From an uncultured Bacteroidales bacterium (GTDB lineage Bacteria > Bacteroidota > Bacteroidia > Bacteroidales > Paludibacteraceae), in contig ONHW01000007.1 of the NCBI GenBank assembly GCA_900317745.1, positions 50,570 through 114,569 on the forward strand: a DNA stretch of 64,000 nucleotides, in the 5' to 3' direction. Made by a program: the position numbers and the translations under genes. The notes below the pieces were generated by a model. It did no database searches and was not told the DNA's origin. It was given only the letters and a program-made list of their open reading frames with translations. Below, piece after piece: positions 43,828-51,812 of this stretch (within the stretch, counting starts at the first letter, position 1; every line of letters begins with the position of its first letter).

Positions 43828-44322
43828 ATGAAAAAGATTGTAATGATTATGGCGGTACTGGCACTGACGCTTACCGCAAATGCACAGAAGTTCGGTTATG
43901 TGAACACGCAGGAGTTGTTCATGCTGATGCCCGAGCTCAAAGATGTTCAGGCTCGTATGGATAGCTTGAACAAGCAATACGAGAACCTGCTGATGACCAT
44001 GCAGGAAGAGTTCCAGAAGAAATATCAGGACTACCAGCAGAAGCAACAGACCCTGCCAGAGGCTATGCGCCAGATTCAAGAGGAAGAATTGTCGTCGATG
44101 CAACAGCGCCTGCAAACAACCTATCAGACTGCACAACAGGACGTTGAGCAGAAGCGTACCGAGTGGCTCAAACCGGTAAACGAACGAATGGCTAAAGCTA
44201 TCCAGGACGTCGGTGCTGCCAACAACTACACGTACATCTTCGACTCCGCAGCAGCTGTATATATCGCACCGGACGCAGATAACGTTATGCCGCTGGTAAA
44301 AACCAAACTGGGCATCAAATAG
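43828..44322 (+). CDS. OmpH/Skp-family periplasmic chaperone, second copy
   Basis: 164 residues with a signal peptide (VMIMAVLALTLTANA). It begins QKFGYVNTQELFMLMPELKD and carries a coiled coil, KKYQDYQQKQQTLPEAMRQI, that is richer in Gln than the first copy. It ends YIFDSAAAVYIAPDADNVMP. The tandem pair after bamA is typical of Bacteroidales; the two may differ in clients. Probably in the bamA transcript. Confidence 0.92.
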   Translation: MKKIVMIMAVLALTLTANAQKFGYVNTQELFMLMPELKDVQARMDSLNKQYENLLMTMQEEFQKKYQDYQQKQQTLPEAMRQIQEEELSSMQQRLQTTYQTAQQDVEQKRTEWLKPVNERMAKAIQDVGAANNYTYIFDSAAAVYIAPDADNVMPLVKTKLGIK

Positions 44323-44357
44323 TAAACAAGTCAATCGTAGAAAGATAAAGCATTTAT

Positions 44358-44474
44358 ATGGCAGACGGCTACCTCGAATCACATTACGCGGAATACGAAA
44401 AGCGTAAAGCCGAGTGGCTCAAGCGTAAACACAAGACACCTCATCCTCTCAAAACAGAGGATGAGGCGTTGTAG
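44358..44474 (+). CDS. 38-residue charged small protein
   Basis: The sequence is MADGYLESHYAEYEKRKAEW then LKRKHKTPHPLKTEDEAL. The YLE-x2-Y-x2-Y-x2-RKAxW pattern recalls a short N-terminal motif that I remember from Bacteroidales small proteins and dehydrogenase-like proteins; no function follows. Its last codons encode a perfect 11-bp hairpin, so the coding region and the putative terminator overlap. Confidence 0.6.
   Translation: MADGYLESHYAEYEKRKAEWLKRKHKTPHPLKTEDEAL
44439..44466 (+). terminator. 11-bp hairpin inside the end of the small gene
   Basis: CCTCATCCTCT (44439-44449), a 6-nt loop CAAAAC and AGAGGATGAGG (44456-44466), a perfect stem. No T-run follows. It ends 22 nt before the MFS gene. 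Confidence 0.65.
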
Positions 44475-44488
44475 AAAATACAAACTCC

Positions 44489-45856
44489 ATGGAACAAATT
44501 CAATCCTTACTTCGCGACAAAGCATGGGCTCGATGGACAGTGCTCGTTTTAGTGGCATCCATGATGTTCTTCGCCTATATGTTTGTTGACATCCTGTCTC
44601 CACTGGCATCACTATTGAACGACACACTCGGCTGGGACCAAGGTGTGTTTGGCACCTACGCAGCCGGCGAGTACCTGCTGAACGTATTCGGATTCCTTAT
44701 TTTGGCAGGAATCATTCTTGACAAGATGGGTGTTCGCTTCACCGGCCTGCTGTCGGCTTCGCTGATGGTTGTCGGTGCAGCAATCAAATTCTGGGGCATA
44801 TCCTGGGCGGACGCCAATACCGTGTCATGGCTCAACGCATGGTGGCCTGCTATGCCAGGTTCTGCCAAGTTAGCTATGTTCGGATTCATGATTTTCGGTT
44901 GCGGATGCGAAATGGCAGGCACAACAGTCAGCAAGATTCTGGCCAAGTGGTTCAAGGGCAAAGAGATGGCTTTGGCTATGGGCTTGGAGATGGCTATTGC
45001 GCGCCTGGGGGTATTTGCCGCCATGTGGCTCGCGCCGATGTTCAGTATCAAGTTTGCTGTTGATGGAACGAACTACGTGGTTGCACCGCTGCTGTTTGCT
45101 TCTCTGCTGCTGGTAATCGGTCTGTTGAACTTTTTCGTATTCACAATAATGGACAATAAGTTCGACAAGCAACTTGTGGCCGTAGGCGAAGCACCTGCCG
45201 TCCATGATCCCGAGGATGAGTTCCACGTGAGTGACCTGAAGCAAATATTCTCGTCTAAAATGTTCTGGATAGTAGCACTATTGTGCGTGCTCTATTACTC
45301 AGCTATCTTCCCCTTCCAGCGCTTTGCTACCAACTTCCTTGAGGAGACGCTCAACATATCCAATGCCGAGGCTGCCGGTCTGTTCAAGTGGTTCCCGATA
45401 CTGGCTATGGTGCTCACGCCGTTCCTGGGCGCATTCATCGATTACAAGGGCAAAGGCGCATCCATGATGCTCATCGGAGCACTAATTATGATTGCCTGCC
45501 ACAGCGTGTTCGCTTTTGTTCTGCCGGCATATCCGAGCAAGGTGCTGGCACTTGTGACTATTCTCGTACTCGGTGTAAGTTTCTCGCTTGTGCCGGCATC
45601 AATGTGGCCAAGTGTGCCTAAGATTATTGACGAAAAAGTATTAGGTTCTGCCTACTGCCTTATTTTCTGGGTGCAGAACGTAGGTTTGTGTCTCGTACCG
45701 CTGCTGATAGGCAAACTTCGCGTAGCCACCAACGGTTACCTCGTGCCGATGATTGTATTCGCCTCATTTGGCGTACTGGCGTTCATCCTGAGCTTCCTGC
45801 TTAAGATTGAAGACCGCAAGAAGGGTTACGGCCTCGAACTGCCGAACAAGAAATAA
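44489..45856 (+). CDS. MFS transporter
   Basis: 455 residues with about 12 membrane segments: VLVLVASMMFFAYMFVDILS, then LAGIILDKMGVRFTGLLSAS holding the loop 2-3 GxxxDxxGxR signature, and in the second half GAFIDYKGKGASMMLIGALI. A central cytoplasmic loop (~225-255) is acidic. It resembles MFS carriers annotated in Bacteroidales with no proven substrate. Nine nt separate it from murF, so they are probably co-transcribed. Confidence 0.9.
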   Translation: MEQIQSLLRDKAWARWTVLVLVASMMFFAYMFVDILSPLASLLNDTLGWDQGVFGTYAAGEYLLNVFGFLILAGIILDKMGVRFTGLLSASLMVVGAAIKFWGISWADANTVSWLNAWWPAMPGSAKLAMFGFMIFGCGCEMAGTTVSKILAKWFKGKEMALAMGLEMAIARLGVFAAMWLAPMFSIKFAVDGTNYVVAPLLFASLLLVIGLLNFFVFTIMDNKFDKQLVAVGEAPAVHDPEDEFHVSDLKQIFSSKMFWIVALLCVLYYSAIFPFQRFATNFLEETLNISNAEAAGLFKWFPILAMVLTPFLGAFIDYKGKGASMMLIGALIMIACHSVFAFVLPAYPSKVLALVTILVLGVSFSLVPASMWPSVPKIIDEKVLGSAYCLIFWVQNVGLCLVPLLIGKLRVATNGYLVPMIVFASFGVLAFILSFLLKIEDRKKGYGLELPNKK

Positions 45857-45891
45857 AGAGAAACTTGAAAACGAAAAAGCAAGATAAACGG

Positions 45892-47133
45892 ATGGACTGG
45901 AGTTTTCTGATTGAGGGCAAAGATGCGATCTGCGTCAGTACCGATAGTCGTAATCTGCCGGCAGGTTGTATCTTTGTAGCACTGAAAGGTGAAAGTTTTG
46001 ATGGCAACACTTTCGCCTTGAATGCGCTGCAGCAAGGTGCATCAATGGCTATCGTTGACAACGAGGCTGTTTATAACTCTATCATGCAGTCGGGCGAATA
46101 TTCCGCACTGTTGGTGGAGAATAGTCTGCTCGCACTACAAGATTTGGCGCGCGCATGGCGTCGCCATTGGGGAAAACAAATCATCGGCATTACCGGCACC
46201 AACGGCAAGACAACTACCAAAGAGTTGCTGGCTGCCGTACTCAACACCCGATACAAGACTCATTATACCCAAGGCAATCTAAACAACTCCATTGGCGTTC
46301 CGCTCACCCTGCTTCAACTGACATTTGCCCACGAACTGGCAATCGTTGAGATGGGAGCGAGCCATCCCGGAGACATCAAAGAACTGGTAGAAGTGGCAGA
46401 GCCGAACTGCGGACTGATAACCAACGTGGGAAAAGCTCACCTGCAGGGCTTCGGTTCGTTTGAGGGGGTGATGGCTACCAAGCGCGAGTTATACGATTAT
46501 CTGGTAGCGCACAACGGGCTGATTTTCCGCAACGCAGACAATCCGAATCTCACGAAAATGCTGGAAGAAGCAGGGGCCCATGGCACCCCGGGATGCCTAA
46601 TTGATTACCACTCCGGCACGATGCCCGAGGGGACACATCTGGTGGGCGCATACAACAGCGAGAATATTCAGGCTGCATTGTGCGTAGGCGAGCACTTTGG
46701 TGTGAACCATGAACAAGGGCTGACTGCTATACGCGCGTACGTGCCATCCAACAATCGGTCGCAGCGAACAGTTACTGACCACAACACCCTGATAGTGGAT
46801 GCCTACAATGCCAACCCCACATCAATGGTGGCAGCAATACAGGCTTTCGAATCAGCAAATGCCCCTAAAGCGTATATACTGGGAGCAATGCGTGAACTTG
46901 GCGAGTATAGCCATACCGAGCATCAAAATATTGTAAATATGCTGCTGGAGCGTAAAGCAGATACCGTATTACTGGTGGGGGACGAATACCGCGAAACCAC
47001 AGCCCCCTACCCCATATTCAGCAATGTGGACGAATTATGCGAATACCTGAAGCAACAACCGCTCAGCGACTGCACTATACTGATTAAGGGATCGCGAAGC
47101 AACAAACTTGAAAAAGTAATCCCCCTGCTGTAA
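45892..47133 (+). CDS. murF: UDP-MurNAc-tripeptide--D-Ala-D-Ala ligase
   Basis: 413 residues from ATG 45892; a TTG at 45865 is possible. MurF adds D-Ala-D-Ala to finish the cytoplasmic peptidoglycan precursor. ICVSTDSRNLPAGCIFVALK near the N-terminus binds the substrate. The ATP site is GITGTNGKTTTKELLA (from residue 99), then VEMGASHPGDIKELVEVAEP, and VDAYNANPTSMVAAIQAFE occurs in the central/C-terminal region. ddl, which supplies D-Ala-D-Ala, is 11 kb downstream. Confidence 0.95.
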   Translation: MDWSFLIEGKDAICVSTDSRNLPAGCIFVALKGESFDGNTFALNALQQGASMAIVDNEAVYNSIMQSGEYSALLVENSLLALQDLARAWRRHWGKQIIGITGTNGKTTTKELLAAVLNTRYKTHYTQGNLNNSIGVPLTLLQLTFAHELAIVEMGASHPGDIKELVEVAEPNCGLITNVGKAHLQGFGSFEGVMATKRELYDYLVAHNGLIFRNADNPNLTKMLEEAGAHGTPGCLIDYHSGTMPEGTHLVGAYNSENIQAALCVGEHFGVNHEQGLTAIRAYVPSNNRSQRTVTDHNTLIVDAYNANPTSMVAAIQAFESANAPKAYILGAMRELGEYSHTEHQNIVNMLLERKADTVLLVGDEYRETTAPYPIFSNVDELCEYLKQQPLSDCTILIKGSRSNKLEKVIPLL

Positions 47134-47178
47134 GACGCAATTTGAAAAGAATGGCAAAATTTGAAAGGTGACTCTAAT

Positions 47179-48060
47179 ATGAAAAAGAAAGTTATTATAC
47201 CTATTCTGATTATTCTGCTTGCCGTAATAGGCGTATTAACATACCTGTTCTTTGCTCAAAAGCAAGAGATGACCGAGATGGTCGAGCAGATGGAGTTTGA
47301 GAAGTCCGAACTGGAAGACGAGTATGAAGATCTCGCCATGCAGTTCGACGGCTACCGTACGCCGGATATCCACAACGACTCACTGACTCAACTGCTTAAT
47401 CAAGAGCAACAACGCGTACGCGACCTGCTTGAAGAACTGCGAATAACCAAAGCAACCAACGCACGCCGTATAGCAGAACTGAAAAAAGAACTGGCAACAG
47501 TACGTCAAGTTATGGTCTCCTACGTTCACCAGATTGACTCACTCAACCAGACGAACAAACGGCTTACCGCGGAGAACAAACAAGTACGCGAGCAATATGC
47601 CGTTGTTCAGCAGCAAGCAGAAGAACTGCAACAGCAGAACACCCATCTAACGGAAAAAGTCACACGAGCTTCTATGCTTGAGATTACAGCCTTCAGCGTC
47701 ACACCACTAAACAAACGCGACCGCAAAACCACAAACCTCAATCACATGCAGAAGATTCAGTTCGACTTTACCATCGGCAAAAATGTTACATGCGAACGGG
47801 GTATCAAGCAGGTATATATGCGTATCGTACGTCCTGATGGAGAACTTATTAACCTGCCCGATCCAGCCAGTCGGATGTTTGCCTTTGAAAACAGCGAGAT
47901 CGAATACTCTCTCACCAAGGAATTTGAATACGGAGGTGAAGCTGTCAGTGAGACACTATACTGGAATGTAGGCGAGATCCTGTACAAAGGCACATACAAT
48001 GCAGATTTCTTCATTGACGGTGCGCTTATTGCCTCTTTCCCCTTTGAACTCAAACACTGA
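47179..48060 (+). CDS. Membrane-anchored coiled-coil protein of unknown function
   Basis: 293 residues from ATG 47179. One N-terminal membrane anchor (KKVIIPILIILLAVIGVLTY), then a long coiled coil (~35-165, rich in E, Q, K and R), then a C-terminal beta domain (EITAFSVTPLNKRDRKTTNL, later DGELINLPDPASRMFAFENS). Topology predicts a periplasmic coil and domain. The family appears in many Bacteroidales but I know no function. It lies between murF and a flippase-like gene, so an envelope role is reasonable. Confidence 0.75.
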   Translation: MKKKVIIPILIILLAVIGVLTYLFFAQKQEMTEMVEQMEFEKSELEDEYEDLAMQFDGYRTPDIHNDSLTQLLNQEQQRVRDLLEELRITKATNARRIAELKKELATVRQVMVSYVHQIDSLNQTNKRLTAENKQVREQYAVVQQQAEELQQQNTHLTEKVTRASMLEITAFSVTPLNKRDRKTTNLNHMQKIQFDFTIGKNVTCERGIKQVYMRIVRPDGELINLPDPASRMFAFENSEIEYSLTKEFEYGGEAVSETLYWNVGEILYKGTYNADFFIDGALIASFPFELKH

Positions 48061-48105
48061 AATATGTAACCTGCAACGCTGAACGATTGGTAAGCACGCT
48101 ATTCT

Positions 48106-49041
48106 ATGGAGAAGTTCAAAAAAATAGCAAACTTTGTGCTCATCGTTTTGGCGTATGGCTTTTTAGGGTACAAGATTGCCACATATGATAATTATGCCGG
48201 ATTGCTTGAGCGTTTCTCTGCAGCGGAATGGTGGCAGTTGTTGTGCCTTGGTATTTGTGTAGCACTTTTCCCTATCAATCGTTTGTGCGAAGCCTGGAAA
48301 TGGCAGTTTCTCGTTCGTGGCATTGAGCCCATGAATATTCTAGAGGCGCAACGGCAAGTGTATTACGGCACACTGGCAGGTTTTGTCACGCCATACAAGA
48401 TTGGCGAGTATCCCGGGCGCGCACTATTGTTTCGCAATACCGAGCAACACTGGCTGAGCGCGACATGTATGGGAATGATAGGCGGTTACGCCATGACCAC
48501 AATTATCATCATGGGCGGACTACCCTCCGTGATTTATTGGCTCGCACCCGACAGTTCGCTATTATGGAGTATAGTCACAGCACTAATCTGCGCTCTTGCC
48601 GCCATCTTTGCACTACCCGCACTAATGCGCGTTCTACAACAACGCAACTGGAAAAGCGAACAGTCTCGCCTGCTTATCCAAAGCATGGCAGCATTAACTC
48701 CCCTTGACATAAGCAAACTGCTTGGTATCTCCCTGCTGCGCTACTCAGTATTTATCGTACAATTACTACTCTGTCTTCTATTCTGCGGAGTACAACTGCG
48801 CATTCAGTCCATGATTGCCACTCTGCCGCTATACTACCTGCTTATCACCGTTACCCCTAATGTACCTGCCGCGGAAATAGCCGTTCGCGGTGCGTGGGCT
48901 GCCGTAATTTTTGAGCGATTCGGCAGCGATGTTACTGCTGCCGCAATAATCGCGACATTACTTCTCTGGTTTATCAATACCATTTTCCCGTTAGTTGTCG
49001 GCACAGCTGTCAAACGCCGGCAGTCTGTCACATCAGCATAG
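48106..49041 (+). CDS. Integral membrane protein of the lysylphosphatidylglycerol synthase TM-region type
   Basis: 311 residues with about 8 membrane segments. The pattern EAWKWQFLVRGI, then YYGTLAGFVTPYKIGEYPGR matches the membrane domain of LPG synthases and related flippase-like proteins (the conserved G-x-x-T-P-x-x-x-G-E-x-x-R). No catalytic aminoacyl-transfer domain is present. It may move or sense lipids. Weak hairpin AATCGC/GCGATT with T-run follows at 49078-49101. Confidence 0.75.
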   Translation: MEKFKKIANFVLIVLAYGFLGYKIATYDNYAGLLERFSAAEWWQLLCLGICVALFPINRLCEAWKWQFLVRGIEPMNILEAQRQVYYGTLAGFVTPYKIGEYPGRALLFRNTEQHWLSATCMGMIGGYAMTTIIIMGGLPSVIYWLAPDSSLLWSIVTALICALAAIFALPALMRVLQQRNWKSEQSRLLIQSMAALTPLDISKLLGISLLRYSVFIVQLLLCLLFCGVQLRIQSMIATLPLYYLLITVTPNVPAAEIAVRGAWAAVIFERFGSDVTAAAIIATLLLWFINTIFPLVVGTAVKRRQSVTSA

Positions 49042-49118
49042 CAAATTGTCAATCGATTTGCAATGCAGAAGTTTCATAATCGCGTATAATGTGCGATTTT
49101 TATGTTATTTAGCATATT

Positions 49119-49135
49119 TTGGCACACTCATTGCA
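49119..49135 (+). promoter_or_regulatory. Sigma-54-type promoter (-24/-12)
   Basis: TTGGCACACTCATTGCA has the invariant GG and GC doublets exactly 10 nt apart and matches 11 of the 12 specified positions of YTGGCACGRNNNTTGCW apart from the less conserved GR. Start expected near 49,146, about 100 nt before the gene at 49250. Confidence 0.65.
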
Positions 49136-49249
49136 TACTTATCAATGAACAAACGCACATAAAGGTGCTAAATGTATCAAAAATTACAAAAAACTAACGT
49201 ATTATTTTAACAAAGGGAAGACAAACCCTTACCAAAAAACCTACTAACA

Positions 49250-49651
49250 ATGAAAAAGACTTTTGTAACTTTAACTTTATTCGTAGCTATGGCTTTAGCA
49301 GCCAACGCTACCAATCGTCAACAAGATCAAGCAGCCGTCAAACAAACGGCAGCAGACCAGACGGTGAACGTCGCTACCAGCTCTGACAGCGAAGCGGCAG
49401 ACGCAACCGAACAGGAAGACATCTACCGCACCTACGCACTTCAGAACGAGGAAAACGACAAACATATCATCCGCTTCTACGACGTTGACCGCATTGTAGT
49501 CAGTAACAAGGAGCACGCGCTTATCCGCATTTACAACAACAAATGGCAACTGATTGAGCAGACCAGCAATGATGTTGACAAGCAAGTTACAGCCGGAAAC
49601 TACTACATCACCAGCAGTTCGCGTATTCGCGGCAGATACCAGGCACAATAA
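49250..49651 (+). CDS. Small secreted protein under a sigma-54-type promoter
   Basis: 133 residues with a signal peptide (FVTLTLFVAMALAANA). A low-complexity Gln/Ala/Asp/Ser/Glu linker (~22-60) is followed by HIIRFYDVDRIVVSNKEHAL and IRIYNNKWQLIEQ, a compact beta domain. The linker DNA resembles the 23-bp repeat (AGCGAAGCGG). No family recognised. An intrinsic terminator follows, so it is a single-gene unit, possibly controlled by a sigma-54 activator. Confidence 0.65.
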   Translation: MKKTFVTLTLFVAMALAANATNRQQDQAAVKQTAADQTVNVATSSDSEAADATEQEDIYRTYALQNEENDKHIIRFYDVDRIVVSNKEHALIRIYNNKWQLIEQTSNDVDKQVTAGNYYITSSSRIRGRYQAQ

Positions 49652-49673
49652 CGGCCATGTATGCTAACAAGAG

Positions 49674-49706
49674 ATCAGTCTTCAGCGATGGAGACTGATT
49701 TTTTTT
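49674..49706 (+). terminator. Intrinsic terminator
   Basis: ATCAGTCT (49674-49681), a 10-nt loop and AGACTGAT (49692-49699) followed by eight T residues. Confidence 0.92.
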
Positions 49707-49715
49707 GCACAATTG

Positions 49716-49747
49716 TTTGCAATTTTCGTTTTTTTTTCGTATCTTTG
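49716..49747 (+). promoter_or_regulatory. Promoter of the GHL10-type hydrolase gene
   Basis: TTTG at 49716-49719, a 20-nt spacer and TATCTTTG at 49740-49747, 17 nt before ATG 49765. Confidence 0.85.
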
Positions 49748-49764
49748 CACCGAAAATTAGAGTT

Positions 49765-51177
49765 ATGCGCAAATCCCGTTTCATATTATATTGCTTAATG
49801 TGGCTGCAAGCAGTGTCTGCACAAGCGCCTCACGAGGAGTTTCGCGCCACATGGCTTACCACGCTCAAGAACATTGACTGGCCTATAACCGTTGCCACAA
49901 CACCTGAGTCTGCAGCCGTTCAGCAAACTGAGATGACGGACATTCTTGACCGCCTGCAAGAGGGAAACATCAATGCCATCTGCTTTCAAGCGCGTCCGTC
50001 TTCCGACGCGTTATACCACTCTTCGCAAGAGCCGTGGAGTCCGGTACTGACAGGCATACGAGGCATGGATCCGGGATTTGATCCTTTGGCATTTGCAATC
50101 GAGCAGGCGCACAATCGAGGGATGGAGTTGCATGCATGGGTCAACCCATTCAGATACGAGCGTACCGCCGGCGAGCGTATTGACGATATTGAGGCATACA
50201 TCGCTTCTGAAGACTCTGACCCTATCCGTATAGAGCACCCGGAGTGGCTACTCACATACAACACAACACAATACAAAGGGGCCATACTCGATCCCGGACA
50301 TCCGGAAGCACGCGCTTATGTTCTGCACGTGATTATGGAGATTGTCAACAACTACAATATTGATGGTCTGGTGATGGACGACTATTTTTACCCCTACGGA
50401 GGCACCACCGATGAAGACATAAACAGCCGAAACAGATACAAGCCCGACTCTATATCAATCGGTGACTGGAGAAGATCATGCGTCAATGAGGTTATCCGCG
50501 CCATCTACGACTCTATACAAACTGTCAAGCCTTGGGTAAAGTTCGGTATGGCGCCGTTCGGAATATATTCGATGACCGACAGCTCTGCCTCACGATATGG
50601 CTTAACACTGCCGGAAGGCATAAGCGGCACGGATGCTTGGGCTGACCTATATTGCGATCCGCTGGCGTGGGTCGAAGGCGGATATGTTGATTATCTTGCT
50701 CCGCAATTGTACTGGTCCACCAAGGCGACAAAACAGAGTTACGAAAAGCTCTGCAAATGGTGGTGCGAGAGCGTAGCAACCCTCGATGCGCGGCGCTCGG
50801 ATGCGCACAACACACACGTATATATCAGTCACGCGGCTTATCGCTTTGATGCAGAAGAACTCGGCAGGCAGATTGAGTACAACCGCCAATATGCCCCGCA
50901 TAACGCCCCGGGAAGTATCTTCTACAACACCAACCAATACCTGAACTTTACCGGTGCAGGAAAGCAGGAAAACACCTGCCAGAAATTGCGCGACAGTCAT
51001 TTCAGCAACAATGTTCTGCCACCTCTTATGGTTTGGAAGCGTCCGTCACAATTGTCCACGCCGGCTACAATCACCACGACCGACACACTAAACGCCTGCT
51101 GTGACACCATTTCTCCCACGTGGCAGCAAAGCAGATTCCGCAGAATGACAATACGGCAAAAAGCGGACCCGAAATAA
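49765..51177 (+). CDS. Secreted glycoside-hydrolase-like protein (GHL10/DUF187 type)
   Basis: 470 residues from ATG 49765, with a signal peptide (FILYCLMWLQAVSAQ). A TIM-barrel is indicated by EEFRATWLTTLKNIDWP, NAICFQARPSSDALYHSSQE, RGMELHAWVNPFRYER and YNIDGLVMDDYFYPYGG, the last carrying the acidic pair expected at the active site, then YVDYLAPQLYWSTK. The family acts on peptidoglycan or polysaccharide; the substrate is not known. It has its own promoter and is followed by another at 51248. Confidence 0.85.
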   Translation: MRKSRFILYCLMWLQAVSAQAPHEEFRATWLTTLKNIDWPITVATTPESAAVQQTEMTDILDRLQEGNINAICFQARPSSDALYHSSQEPWSPVLTGIRGMDPGFDPLAFAIEQAHNRGMELHAWVNPFRYERTAGERIDDIEAYIASEDSDPIRIEHPEWLLTYNTTQYKGAILDPGHPEARAYVLHVIMEIVNNYNIDGLVMDDYFYPYGGTTDEDINSRNRYKPDSISIGDWRRSCVNEVIRAIYDSIQTVKPWVKFGMAPFGIYSMTDSSASRYGLTLPEGISGTDAWADLYCDPLAWVEGGYVDYLAPQLYWSTKATKQSYEKLCKWWCESVATLDARRSDAHNTHVYISHAAYRFDAEELGRQIEYNRQYAPHNAPGSIFYNTNQYLNFTGAGKQENTCQKLRDSHFSNNVLPPLMVWKRPSQLSTPATITTTDTLNACCDTISPTWQQSRFRRMTIRQKADPK

Positions 51178-51247
51178 GGCATTTTGACTGCTACATTTGC
51201 CAAATATCAAGTCAACACAACGAATTTTCCCATACAATTTACCAAAA

Positions 51248-51279
51248 TTTGGATATTCATTTTTATTTTCGTAACTTTG
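51248..51279 (+). promoter_or_regulatory. Promoter of the YhcH-glgB-nagB-cysS run
   Basis: TTTG at 51248-51251, a 20-nt spacer and TAACTTTG at 51272-51279, 68 nt before the gene. The next recognised terminator is at 56209, so five genes may share it. Confidence 0.8.
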
Positions 51280-51347
51280 TGCAGTAAAGGCGGTTGTTTT
51301 TACCGCACCTAGTACGCAAATTCAGCTTATTCAAACATAAACAAACT

Positions 51348-51797
51348 ATGATACTTGATAAATTAGAAAATGCCGATTGGTACTTCGGATGTGTTCCGGG
51401 GTTTCAGCAGTTTATGCAATTCTTCAACAACAATGACCTGGAAGAACTACCTGCATGCAAAATTAAGTTAGACGGCCAGGATCTTATTGTCAACATTTGT
51501 GATCAAGTTGGCAAGGACGAGAAAGACTGCAAACTCGAAGCTCACAAGGATTATATTGACATTCACATTCCTCTAACCGCCTCAGAGACAATGCTATGGA
51601 GTTCACTTGAGGATTGTCAGAGTGTGCTCAAGGAGTACGATGAGGGGCGCGATGTAGAGATTTATAGCGACAAGCCCTCTGCACGCTTCAGTGTGCCAAG
51701 AGGATACTTTGCCGTATTCTTCCCCACAGATGCTCACGCTTCAGGTGTCGCATCATCCACTTTCCGCAAAATTATTGTTAAAGCAAAAGTTGAATAA
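51348..51797 (+). CDS. YhcH/YjgK/YiaL-family protein (DUF386)
   Basis: 149 residues from ATG 51348. The family is a small cupin that in characterised members acts on sugar anomers (sialic acid catabolism, EbgC). Typical parts are MILDKLENADWYFG, HKDYIDIHIPLTASETMLWS and FAVFFPTDAHASGV, including metal-binding histidines. The stop is 15 nt before glgB, so they are probably co-transcribed and linked to sugar metabolism. Confidence 0.88.
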   Translation: MILDKLENADWYFGCVPGFQQFMQFFNNNDLEELPACKIKLDGQDLIVNICDQVGKDEKDCKLEAHKDYIDIHIPLTASETMLWSSLEDCQSVLKEYDEGRDVEIYSDKPSARFSVPRGYFAVFFPTDAHASGVASSTFRKIIVKAKVE

Positions 51798-51812
51798 ATC
51801 AATCCATTAACT

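Noticed and set aside
49380-49404. Further copy of the 23-bp repeat inside the sigma-54 gene
   Set aside because: Only AGCGAAGCGG and a few bases match, with no second unit; could be chance in an Ala/Glu/Asp-rich linker.
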